Below, piece by piece: positions 20,553-31,090 of a stretch of DNA of 47,568 nucleotides. This stretch comes from Spirogloea muscicola (lineage: Eukaryota > Streptophyta > Zygnematophyceae > Spirogloeales > Spirogloeaceae), in the NCBI GenBank assembly GCA_009602725.1, contig WELB01000178.1, forward strand, positions 128,451 to 176,018. The letters run 5' to 3'. The first letter of the stretch is position 1; each line of letters starts with the position of its first letter. A program made the position numbers and the translations under genes. A model generated the notes under the pieces. The model was not told where the DNA came from, searched no databases, and saw nothing but the letters and a program-made list of their open reading frames with translations.

Positions 20553-21590
20553 GAGAAAGTGCTCGCCCATTGAGAATAGGGGCTGGAACAACCAGCCCGA
20601 AAAAGAATGAACAGAGTACGAGAAGGGGGCCAGGGGAAGCGCTAAGAAACAGAAACAAAGCAGCTGCGAGACACTCAGTAACCCCTGCTAAGCAGCCGCA
20701 GATCAGAGATGCTGGGCTCCTGGAAGTGGGTCCCCTGGCCAGAGCCAGAGGCAGCAGCGAGGGCTCTGCCGGCACGAAGGTGCAGCGCCCGGGCCATGGA
20801 CCTCTGCAGCGAGACGGCCAGGCGCATTCGATACACTTGCGCCAGCGACCCGGCTGCAGGGAAGTCTACCGGCTCTCCATGGAAGCGCCGGGCGATGGTG
20901 TGGCGGGCGAGCTGGGTGAGCAGCTCGAGCCACCGAGCGCCCAGCGCCCCATGTGTGTCGATGGTCAACGGGAAGAACTCGTCTTCCCGCGGATGATCCG
21001 CGTACTTCAGCTCTTTGGCCCGAGCAGCGCAGGCGACCGCATACCCAGCCGTGGTGGCACAGTTAGCTGGGTGTGAGCGGTCATAGGCATCAGTAGTCAC
21101 CACGTCCAGGAGAAGACGTGGCCCGCCGGCCTGTCGGGTGGCCACCAGGTCTACACGCCTAGCGTGGAGACCGTCGGCCCTGTGCTGGATTGTCATGATT
21201 CCGGAGTGCTCTGCTGCCACAGAGAAACCAACCTCCAACAGGATGCCATGCATTACGTCGCGGAGGCGGTCGTGGGCCGCTGTCCGCTCTCCGCCGTGGG
21301 AACAGCGCAGAACATGAGCAGCCAGCTCTCCAGGCTCGGTCCCGCGCTCGCCACACTCACATTGACGCACACCCTGGAGACATGGCGGCAGCAGGCCCAG
21401 GAGCCGGTGGACGGCACTGCGGAATACCTCGTCCGGGAGGGTGAGGGCGTCGTTGAGGGGGAGGGCCTGGAGCCACGCCGCAGCCCCCAGGGAAGAGGCC
21501 GAGTGGAGTCTCGCGCGCCCGCGCAAGTCGGCCTCGGGGAGCTGCAGCACGGCGGTGGTGTAGGCGGCAGGGCTACATGATACGGAGACC
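20553..21590 (-). mobile_element. LINE subfamily B, 5'-truncated copy with intact endonuclease frame
   Basis: About 300 uninterrupted codons of the C-terminal half on minus (stop at 20675). They start near SPAAYTTAVLQLPEADLRG and include a full zinc knuckle (CECG, then H-V-L-R-C), HDRLRDVMHGILLEV, ARRVDLVATRQ, RLLLDVVTTDAYD and AKELKYADHP. It ends LLSRGY, then the 3' UTR and hairpin to 20553. This is the best-preserved endonuclease domain in the window. Without RT it is not autonomous. Confidence 0.88.
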
Positions 21591-21597
21591 GAAACCA

Positions 21598-21770
21598 AGG
21601 TGCCTAAGGTGACATCAGTACCCACGGGTGAGCACAAACAAATCCGACAAGCTAAGTTGTGGAGCTGGAGCGCCGCCACGAAAAGCCGGAGGCCTGACTT
21701 CAAGCGCGCCCTGCGCTTCTTTCTTCCTCCTGCACGTTGATGAAGAGCTTGCGAGTGCAAAAGAAGAAGA
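21598..21770 (-). mobile_element. LINE subfamily D 3' fragment
   Basis: The minus frame near 21640 reads QLSLSD, then VLTRGY and a stop. A UTR containing CCTTAGGCACCTTGG follows. The same UTR words recur at 35990-36040 after another copy of this subfamily. It lies between the two B copies. Confidence 0.6.
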
Positions 21771-21771
21771 A

Positions 21772-23550
21772 AGTGCTCGCCCATTGAGGATAGGGGCTGG
21801 AAAAGCCAGCCCAAAAAAAATGAACAGAGTACGAGAAGGGGGCCAGGGGAAGCGCTAAGAAAAACAAGCACACAGAGAAACAAAGCAGCTACGCATCACT
21901 CAGTAACCTCTGCTAAGCAGCCGCAGGTCGGAGATGCTAGGCTCGTGGAAGTGGGTCCCCTGGCCAGAGCCAGAGGCAGCAGCGAGGGCTCTGCTGGCAC
22001 GAAGGTGCAACGCCCGGGCCATAGACCTCTGCAGCGAGACAGCCAGGCGCATGCGGTACATTGCGCCACCGACCCGGCTGCAGGAAAGTCTACCGGCTCC
22101 CCATGGAAGCGACGGGCGATGGTGTGGCGGACGAGCTGGGTGAGCAGCTCGAGCCACCGAGCGCCCAGCGCCCCATGGGTGTCAATAGCCAACGGGAAGA
22201 ACTCGTCTTCCCGCGGATGGTCTGCGTACTTCAGCTCTTTAGCCCGAGCAGCGCAGACGACCGCATACCCAGCCTTGGTGGCACATTGGGCTGGGTGTGA
22301 GCGGTCGTAGGCATCAGTGGTCACCACGTCAGGAGAAGACGTGGCCCGCCGGCCTGTGGGGTGGCCACCAGGTCTACACGCCGGGCGTGGAGACCGTCGG
22401 CATGATGGATCGGCATGATGCCGGAGTGCTCCACTGCCACGGAGAAGACAGCCTCCAACAGGATGCCATGCATCGCATCGCGGAGGCGGTCGTGGGCCGC
22501 TGTCCGCTCGCCGCCGTGGGCACAGCGCAGAACATAAGCGGCCAGCTCCCCAGCTCGGCCTCTCGCTCGCCGCATACACACTGACGCACGCCCTGGAGAC
22601 ATGGAGGCGGGAGCCCCAGGAGCCGGTGGACGGCAGTGTGAAACACCTCAACGGGGAGAGCGAGGGCGTCATTGATGGGGAGGGCCTGAAGCCACGCTGC
22701 TGCCCCCGGGGAGGAGGCCGATCGAAGTCTCGCGCGCCCGCGCAAGTCGGCCTGGGGGAGCTGCAGCACGGCGGTGGTGTAGGCGGCCTTGTCGACCAAA
22801 GCCGCGAAGCGCGCTTGGACGCGCAGGTCAGCGGTGTGCGCGAGGTGCGCGAAGGAGACCGCCTGGCCTGCCAGGTCCGGGTGCGCTGCGAGCAACTCCT
22901 GGTGGGCGGAGCGAAGCGACACCTGGAACGGCAGCGGGCCCATGTCGACCTCCACCACCGCCTGCTCCAGTGCACGCCGGCCGTGGACCATGAAGCGCTG
23001 GGCCACGGAGGCGCCAGTCTGCGCCCAGCTGCCGAGGTATGCAGCCCGGCAAGAACGGGCGAGCGGGCGCAGGCCGAGACCACCGTGGCTGAGGGGTAGC
23101 GCCGCCTGGTGGATAGCGGCTGGCGACTGGAGGAGCCCTGGTGGCGGACCAGGGCCGCCAAGCTCGCCACCATGCCTGCATCAAAATCCGCGTACGCCGC
23201 CAACGCCCGTGGGGACGGCGGAGTGGCCCGCATCAAGTACTGGGGCCGCTGCCCAATGGCCTTGGTCAACATGGCCAATGACAGCTGCATGTCGTCCAGC
23301 TCGGGAAGCCGGGCCGCAGGCTGAAGATGCTCCGCAAGGCGGGCTCGCAGCTGTCCCTCCACGAAGGACGGCGCGCCGATGGGGAACCCCAGCAGGGTGA
23401 AGCCATCTGCTGGAGTCTGGCAGCCGGTGGGCAGCGTCAGGGTGGGTGGGAGGCCGCAGGGAGACCAAGCCGCGCACTTTGACGCCCGGGTGGACAGGCC
23501 GAGGTTGGCCAACTGCAACTCAAAGGTGATGGAGGCAGATGGGGGCAAGG
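21772..23550 (-). mobile_element. LINE subfamily B, longer 5'-truncated copy, frameshifted
   Basis: Begins in the RT thumb (RASKCAAWSPCGL, CQTPADGFTLLGFPIG, DMQLSLAMLTKAIGQRPQYL) and runs through the endonuclease to the end of the frame near 21896, then the B 3' UTR. The middle (about 23080-22370) is displaced into other frames: HTADLRVQARFAALVDKAA and CLQGVRQCVCG appear in a second frame, and GELAAYVLRCAHGGERTAAH in a third. The opening frame is regained at DVVTTDAYDRSHP. The 5' break is near 23550. Confidence 0.85.
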
Positions 23551-24115
23551 GCAAGGGGGGAAGGGTGAACAGCCAGCAGCCTCGGGCTTCTGGGCCCCTT
23601 CTTCGCCCGACGGCCGCCGCCCCCTCAGGCGATGCTCAACCGTCGTCCGCCCAGGTGAGCTCTTCCAATCTCTTCTTCTTTCTTCCAATCTCCCTCTGCA
23701 CCGTCTTGTACTTCTTAGTGTACTACACTTCAAAGTACTACACTACATTCTTTCTTTGGCTTTGAACATTGTCCATTCTTTTTGGGTTGGCTTTGCCAGC
23801 CCCTCTTCTCTATGGGCGGGCACTTCCTTCCAAAGCAAGTGGCTCTCCCCAACTAGCCCGACTGTTGTTGGGAACAGCCCAAAGCGGGGCTACAGCCTGA
23901 CGGGCTAAGCACCGAAGCCCGCCCGGCCCCGACCTTGCTGGCTCTCGCCACCGCCTTCCCCGCCGCCGCCGCCGCCGCTACCGCCGCCGCCGCCGCCGCC
24001 GCCACAGCCGCCAGCGCTGCAACGAGAAGACTGCGTCCTTGAAAGCAGTGCGCTCCTCGATGGTCAATGTGATGCCACTGCAGTCACCACGAGGGCTCGC
24101 TGCTGCCGCCGAGCT
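23551..24115. other. Intergenic with LINE tail and (GCC)n
   Basis: A LINE 3' tail of type C is at 23763-23835 (TTTTTGGGTTGGCTTTGCCAG, then CTATGGGCGGGCACTTCC). A (GCC)n tract is at about 23957-24012. The remainder is GC-rich and probably the promoter of the membrane protein gene at 24116. Confidence 0.6.
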
Positions 24116-26330
24116 GTGATGCCCCGCCCCCTCCAGCCGTCCCCGCCGCCGTCGCTGCCCCCTCTCCGTCTGGCAGGGCCTGCATTGGAGGCGGCCGCTG
24201 CCGCCGGTGGCGCTGCCGAGCCTGAGAGCCCCTGCTCCCCAGCCAGCCTGCGCTCACCGCCAGCGTCTGACGCTATTGCCACTGGTACTGCCATCGCGGA
24301 GCAGCATGCTGGTGGGGAGGTCGACCGCCAGGGAGTCACATCAGCGGTGCTGGGCCCTAGCTTAGGTCCCGAGCAGCACGGCACAGGGCGGAACGGCCAG
24401 TCAAGCAGCAAGCCTGGGGCCCCGAGCCCGACTGATGCTGCCGTGACAGCCGCAGATGCGCCGCTCTCTGTCGTCGTCCAGGTGAGAGCACCTTCTTCTC
24501 CCGGTTGCTGGTCAGGGGGTGTGGGACTATGGCTAGCCTCCTTGCTGAGCTTCCAGTACTGGTGCTCGTCTTCTCCTCTGTGTGCGCTTTGCTAACATGC
24601 ACAGCTGCTCCGTTGTGGAAAAGCTGCTGCTCTCTTATCCTGCGCTGGTGACCCCTTGACTCACTTGACAAGGCTGCTGCACCTGGACTTGAGACCCCGT
24701 AGTCAGGCCTCGACATAAGAAAAGGCCTCTACCTGAGAACTCGGTGAGAACTCGCGTGACATAACATATGTACTGAGTGGAACTGCAGGGGCCTGATGGT
24801 GCGCTGTATGTTGGCACGGAGACCATCCGATCCGGAAAACATGCTCCGGTGCCGTGTATGCTCAGCCGGCCCGACGCTGTCACAGCTTTCAACTTTGGTA
24901 CTTCTCTTCAATCCTCTTGCCACGCCCAAAGACATTGCTATTTGTGATAGCACCCCACAACCCAGGCGACCTGCTGTCTTGAAGGCCTTTAGCCTTAGCA
25001 GCAGCACTACGTCTGGCAAGGTAGTCAGAAAAGGACAACTCTCAGTCAAGCAACTTTAGTGCAAGTTTGTCTGAAATGCACCCAAGCTCACCGGTTGCAG
25101 CCTGTGAGGCTCGAGGCGCAACACCAGGGCTGGCTGCAAACCACGTAGTGCTGCCAAGGCCGCCTCCTGTATCGGGCAACGAGTGGGTTCCAACAAGGGA
25201 GGATATCTTACTCCTGCGGGCCTTGGCGTCGCCCTACAATACTGTCCTTCACCTCCGCTGCAAGCGGGCATTCATCTTCCTTCTCTGCCTTGGCACGTCC
25301 TTCTACATCCTTGTATTCATAGGTGAGCTTCCACAACAATGAGCCCAATAGAACTGCCAGCTTGCCTCCGTCACAGAATGCTGCTGTGGCTTGCGCTCAC
25401 CAAACGCTTTTTGATTACAACAACTTGGTACCCATGCAGTTGGCATCGTCTACAACCACCAGCATAAACATCAGACACCTGCAACTTCTACCAGCAGCCC
25501 CAAGAATGACTCCGCTCTCAGCTATCTCTCACATGCCATGCTCACCTCCTCCAACATCTGGCTAGCTATTGCCTACTTGTGAGCCCGAACCTTCAAGCAG
25601 GACTGCATGGCAAGCTGCACATGTTCCAATCCTCGCCGCACCCTCGTATCCTGACACAAGGTTTTCATGGCTACTAAGTGGCTGGTGCTTGCCTTCAGCA
25701 GTATGAGTCTGCAATACTTTCAGAAGCAACAATGAAGTGCAGTCCAGGCTAGATACTTATAAATGATACTCTGCATGCAGAATCATGTTCCTGTCCCTCG
25801 ACTTCATTGGCTTCACGGGCGCTGTGCTGGACAATCTGGTATAACCTCCACTCTCGCTATGGTCTACTGCTTCACATTCTTGGATGCTGGGAACAAATGC
25901 ATCTCATAGAGCAGAGTCAAATTTGAGAAGCGAGACTTGTTGAGAGATATCTGTGTCCTAATCTTTAGTAGCTGACTCACCATGTTTACCTTCTGGACAG
26001 AGCCTGGTAACCTTGCACATATTGGTGAACATTGTCATCACCTGCATATCGGCTGTGGCTGCCCTGCGGCCTTTCCTGGTTTTCAGGGTCATCGTCATCC
26101 TTGTTGGGATTCAACTCCGCTCCAGTATCATTGCTGTATGTATGGATGTGGCAACCTTTGGCTTTCAGGATTCATTCACTGCGAGTTGTGTCTGCTGCAC
26201 TGTTATCCGCTGATCCCATGACTTCTGCAGTTTACAAGCTGACACCGTCTATTACATTGTCATACTTGTGCTTGGTGACCGCTCCAATAATATGTCCACT
26301 TACGCGAGCACCTGCGCAATTGATCATAGT
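24116..26330 (+). CDS. Four-helix membrane protein, possibly TMEM107-like
   Basis: Not securely identified. Exons by phase: 24116-24481, 24789-24897, 24932-25020, about 25067-25322, 25440-25578, 25781-25838, 26001-26135, then a last exon near 26230 whose frame I cannot fix. The first three exons are low-complexity or unrecognised. The rest codes four hydrophobic segments: RAFIFLLCLGTSFYILVFIV, IWLAIAYLIMFLSLDFIGF, LVTLHILVNIVITCISAV and FRVIVILVGIQL. The pattern FIGFTGAVLDNLSLVTLHI (a charged residue before a G-F-x-G turn, then N and H in the next helix) resembles the ELxGFxxGV..FN..L..I..H pattern I recall for TMEM107, a ciliary transition-zone protein. This is a weak, by-eye match. The joint between exons 3 and 4 is not in clean phase. 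The protein could equally belong to another four-helix family. Confidence 0.6.
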
Positions 26331-26349
26331 TAGTCAGTTGTGCATTAGC

Positions 26350-27155
26350 ACCTAGGCCTTTCTTGCATACTTCACTGCAGGATTCTAACCGACAGACTGA
26401 TACCAGACCCTGTCCTACATTCAACAGATCCAAAGAGCGGAAATGTCATTTCGCTTTCGTTTCCTTGGATTGACACCTGCCCCTGGAATGCCACAAGAGA
26501 GTGTGAGCCATCCACCCCAGGCTGAGCTCCCCTACTGCTTCTGATGGTCGTTTGCAGCAGCCAAGGGCACGGAGGCTGAGCAGGGATGTTTGCAGGCGCA
26601 GGGCTTGGTGAGGTTGATGGCGAGCTTGTGGAGAGCCTTGCGCTGGAGAGGTGTACCATCGACAGCACTCTTCTCTCAGGCAAGCATGCGGAGAAGAGGC
26701 GCGCTTGTGAAGGCAGCAGTGTGTGGCAAGGCGGCATGGCAGTCTGCAGAAGCTGAACGGAGGAGTGGCTGAGCGCAGCCGGGTTGGGTGGCTTTGGGTG
26801 CAGGGCTCGGCAGCGAGGAGCGTGGGAGGTGCCGAGTTGTAGCCCAGAGGCAAGGGTGGCAGCTGGCAGCCACGTGCTTCGTCGGCGGCGCACACCACAA
26901 CGACGAGCTCCTCGCCCTGGGATACTCAGAGCCTCGTCAGTGTGCGGCTGGGAGGCGGAACAGTTCTTCGAAAGTGAGGCGATGATTGTCAGAGGGCAGA
27001 CCAGTTTGAAAGAACAAGGTCCCGAGAGGAGAAGCGTGCAGTGAGTGACTGCGGCCGGAGCGGCTCAGCCCAGAAAAGGAAGTGCTCGCCCTTAGAGAGG
27101 AGGGGCCCGAAGGCCAGCACAAGGGCAAAGGCAAGGGCGGGCGTGGCCCACTGGG
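26350..27155. other. No confident gene
   Basis: Frames exist on both strands (for example minus 26372-26893 and plus 26784-27044), but none has a recognisable domain, clean splice pattern or homologous motif. The right end (27076-27120) resembles a degraded LINE tail (AAGTGCTCGCCC). Confidence 0.4.
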
Positions 27156-27246
27156 CGCTTCCCCTGGCCCCCTTCTCGTACCCTGTTCATTCTTTTTCGG
27201 GCTGGTTGTTCCAGCCCCTATTCTCAATGGGCGAGCACTTTCTTCG
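27156..27246 (+). mobile_element. LINE B 3'-tail insertion, TSD CTGGG
   Basis: 91 bases of B 3' UTR (GCGCTTCCCCTGG to GAGCACTTTCTTC, hairpin at about 27198-27217) lie between CTGGG at 27151-27155 and at 27247-27251. It sits a few hundred bases upstream of the RING domain exon. Confidence 0.75.
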
Positions 27247-27519
27247 CTGGGTAGAGCTTCTGGGCGCAGCCTCGGCAATCGGCCATGGCAAGGCCTTGGT
27301 GGTCCCTCGGGCCGGGCCTCCCACACACTCGTGCCGGGCTGTCCACAGCCCCCGCCCCCTTTGAGAGAGCCACTCTTCTTCGTCTCACTGCCGCGGCCCG
27401 CTGCTGGAAGGGTCTTGCTCTCGTTCACAGCCGCGGCCCGACTGTGGCCGGAGCTGCTTCCGTCGCCGCGCTCCGGAAGCGCTGTGGCACCCCACCATCC
27501 CGCGCGCCCCCGCGCCCCC

Positions 27520-30500
27520 TGCCGCCATGCGCGGCCGCCGTGGCGGGCCCTCGGCCGCCCGGAGGACGCGGCGGCGGCGGCCGCGGCGGCGGAGGAGGAG
27601 GCGGCGCCGCACTGCCCGCTCTGCATCGAGCCGCTGGACGAGACCGAAGTGCGCTTCCGGCCGTGCCCCTGCGGGTGCGCGCCAGCCTCCCCCCCTCCGC
27701 CACCACCAGCGCTCCGCCAGCGCCGCCAGCGCCGGCCGCAGTAGCCTCAAGCCCCGCTCTGGCTCCGCTTGGGCCCACTGCTGCAGGTACCGCGTCTGCC
27801 TCTTCTGCTACGAGCGCATCAAGCTGCAGCTCCACGGCCTCTGCCCCTCCTGCCGCACCCCCTACGGCACGCCGCAGACCGCATCGCCAGCGGCCGCTGC
27901 CGCTCCCGCGGCGGCAAAGCCTGCGCCGCCGCCCGCGTCGCAGCAGCAGCCCCGGCCGCTGCCCTCCCACCACCACCAACGTCCATCAGCCCCGGCCCAC
28001 TTCCCCAGCGCCTCCGCCAACAACCACCACCTCCCGACCCCGCCGTTTTCGTCGCCCTCCTCGTCGTCCACAGCTCCAGTCAGAGCCGCCGCCGCCTGGC
28101 CCAAGGCGTCCGCTTCCGCTGCCGCCCCCTCGGCTGCTGCCGCTGCTGCGCCGCTGCCCATCCCGCGGCCTGCACCGTGGGCCAGCCACAGCCACGCCGC
28201 CTCGCCGCCCACTACTGCCACCACCTCGCCCAGCTCCGTCTCCGCCTCACCCCCCGTCTCCAGCTCGCGGCCCGCATGGGGTGGGAGCCCGACAGCGTCG
28301 GCTGCCGTCGCCGCTGCCAACAGGGCTCTGCTGGCTCGTCAGGCGGGCACACCGGCTGCGACGCTCGCCGAGGAGCCGTTGCCAGCTGTGCCCAGACAGA
28401 GGGAAGCTGATGCGGTGCAGGCGTCTGGCAGAGCGCAGCTTGCTACAGCACCTGCCAGCCGTTCCAACGGCTTCGCTCAGCCCGTGGGAGGGGTCCTCGG
28501 TGGCAGCAGTTCTGCGCCTGGCGGGCTGCAGCACCGGGACTGGAGCAAGCTTGGTGCTGCCGTACCTTCCAAGCCGCAGCCTCAGCCCGGCCACGTTCCC
28601 TTAGTGGGTCCAAACAGTGGCCTTGGTCAGCCGCCAAAGCCCGCGCTGCTTCCGTTGGGCCAGCTGCGCCCTGTTGACGGTTGGTCGGCAGAGGACATGC
28701 GGCGTGCCAGCGCCATGGTGGCGGCTGCTCGACTGGCGCAGCAGAGCCAGGTCTGTAGCAGTTCCGCTGCATATACAGAGATCTCTTGACCATGCTTGCC
28801 ACAGGTCTGTTGATTCAGCTGCTCTGGTTTGCTGCTGCTGTGAAGAAGATGCAAGTCAACATTGATTTCTTGACCTGTCATTCAGCTGTCAAGGAGATGC
28901 TCGCCGCTCGTGCTGATGGCTCTTGAGAGCCACGGTGGTCTGGCAGGGCCGATTTGGCGAGGCTTTGGCAGAGCTGCGGGGGCATACACAGGCTGCCACA
29001 ATCAGCGGCGCTGGCTCTCAAGTGGTGGCTTCAGAGAGTGTTGGCACAGAGCAGAGTGGCAGAGGAAGCCTTCTCAGGTAATTTGGCCGCCGACATTGCT
29101 ATGCGCACTGTCTCACATGTGGGTCCACAGAACGAGCTTTATTAAAGAGGAGCTTCTTCTTGTACCATCAGAATTGCTGATCTGGAGGTTCTGGTGCACT
29201 TGAGTTGAGTTGGACGATGGTAGTGACTGGGAGCTTCTTGCATAGCATTGCGCTGTGAATGTTAATCATGCTGGAGCTTGCTAACATCCTAACGAGGCAC
29301 CCACTTCTTGCATTGTGCTTCAGCTTATACTATATCTTTTTGCAACAGCACGCAGAGCAGGGCTGCTATGCGGCAGGTGGAGTCAGGGGCAGAGCTGTCC
29401 GGCGAGCGACTGCCCAAGTGGTCTTGGGAGGCACCCTCGCTTGGAGGCCGGGATCACGCGCTCGCTAATGGGGGAGGCATCTTAACAAAGGACGCACTTT
29501 TGATCAAGGCAGCACCCTCGCCGCCAGCGCAGCACTGTGTCGAAGGCGTGGGAAGCAGCAGTGAGCCCTGGGGGCAGGCTCAGCCAATGCCAACCTCCAA
29601 AGCAAGCAGCCAGGTGCTGGGCCACGCCGCTGTGGACTCGATGTCAAGGAGCTCGTCCTTGTCAGCCTCCGCGGGGGTGTTTGTGCCGCAGTCTCAGTCC
29701 CCAATCCGAGCTTCCTTACTTGCCCACCCCCCCTTCTCGCCGTCCCTCCTCTCCTTCTCCCCATCGCCTTTGAGCCCCGACGGTGTACCGAGCCTGCCTC
29801 ACAGCCTCTCCGTCAGCCCCGTGCCCGCCAATCTGCCGCCATCCCTCAACCTCCCCCTTCCCAGCATCGCGGTCGCGCCCCACCTCGGCCGCAGCCTCAG
29901 CCTTGGAGCCGGGCTGGGAAACAACATCTGGGGCCCGGTGTCAAGGGGCACGCCGCTCACCGACATGGCGGCCCACCAGCTACAGGTGCCCACATCAGGC
30001 GGCCTGGTGGCAGCCCCGTACATACAGAAGACATCGGCGGGACTGTGGGCGCCGCCCAAGCTTCCGCTGCCCCCAAGGACCAGCAGCACCTCCACCAGCC
30101 TGCCAGCACGAGCACCATCATCTGCGGCTGCCCCGCCAGGGTTCATGTACCGGCCATCAGACCTTGAAGCCAACGCGCTTGGCAATGGCCTGTCCTCCAG
30201 ACAGCAGCAGCAGCTCTGGAGTCCACCTTCCCTGGCTCATTCATCAGGGCCATCTCTACTTGGGGGCAAAGGGCGCGCTCCTGCTCCGTACAGGCCTCCA
30301 CTGGGGCCAATGACGTCACTGGGGCCATCAGCTCGAGAATCAGGCAGCCAACCAGGGGGCTATGTTATGACACTTAAGGGCCCCTACGGCAATGGCTTCA
30401 GTGTCAGGGATGGCGGGCTGCAGCAAGCCCTCCCAGCCCAAGCGGCCTTGGAGGCGTCCAAAGGGCTCGAATGCCCCGTGTGCCAGGCCTTCACCACTCT

Positions 30501-30564
30501 CTCTGCACTAGAGCTGAACGAGCACATGGACCTGTGTCTGCACGCTGCCAGCATTGTGGACTGA
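27520..30564 (+). CDS. RING (NOT4-type) protein with C-terminal UBZ-like zinc finger, putative E3 ligase
   Basis: Exon 1 ends at 27674 and exon 2 is 27787-28750; both are secure in phase. The RING spans the intron: CPLCIEPLDETEVRF, then PCPCG|YRVCLFCYERI, then HGLCPSCRTPYG. This is a C4C4 arrangement as in NOT4/CNOT4. A long Ala/Pro/Ser-rich, disordered stretch follows. One or more short exons lie between 28885 and 29074 (model uncertain). The last exon (about 29356-30564) is again Ser/Pro rich and ends with LECPVCQAFTTLSALELN and EHMDLCLHA, a CxxC..HxxxC finger like the Rad18-type UBZ that binds ubiquitin. I see no RRM, which CNOT4 has after its RING. The frame containing the RING has no ATG back to 27082, so the start is in an unseen exon or the GC-rich 5' sequence contains an error. 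Function as a ubiquitin ligase is inferred from the RING only. Confidence 0.8.
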
Positions 30565-31090
30565 CCAACACTGCCAACTATGCCTTGTGCAGCCGTCACC
30601 ACTCCTATGCCCCTCAAACCCCCCCCTTTGAGGTCATGCTTGCACATTAAATACAGTACAAGGTCCCGTTGCCATTGTTGTGTGATGCCTATCTCCTATG
30701 CATTGCCGTGCAACAGGTTGCTCGCACAAAGCATGGCCACTTTCTACAAGCCTTCATCATGTGTGGATGAAATCGACGTATATCCCTACTGGTCTACAAT
30801 CGCGAGCAATGGGGAAGCCACAGGTGTCTATGCATGCAAGGCACTTTCTGAGATCTGTCATGTGGGAGTCACACATCTCTCAACAAGAGTATGTCACTGA
30901 CGGGCAGACAAGGGAAGTGCAAAACATCGTGGCGAACAGTCAAATACAGGAACAGTGGCAAGTTCCAACCGTGAGTCCAAATTTGCCAAGCCTTGTATAC
31001 AGGTCCGCAGTGGCAGGCTGATTATGGACACTCTGCAACCTGGCTATTCCCGCTCCTCTGCTACTTTTCCATTGAGAAGCGGGAGGCTTC
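30565..31090. other. Convergent 3' region between RING-UBZ and kinesin genes
   Basis: 526 bases holding both 3' UTRs. No open frame with a recognisable domain and no LINE tail was seen. Confidence 0.5.

Noticed and set aside
20550-20650. SINE with its own promoter
   Set aside because: The repeat is continuous with the LINE stop codon and 3' UTR, and no tRNA-like A and B boxes were seen, so truncated LINE tails explain it more simply.
24729-25049. Minus frame of 106 residues opposite the membrane protein gene
   Set aside because: The + strand exons here join in phase with GT-AG sites; the minus frame has no motif.
26372-26898. Overlapping minus frames of 150-173 residues
   Set aside because: No domain, no consistent frame or splice pattern; Ser/Pro-rich composition suggests chance.
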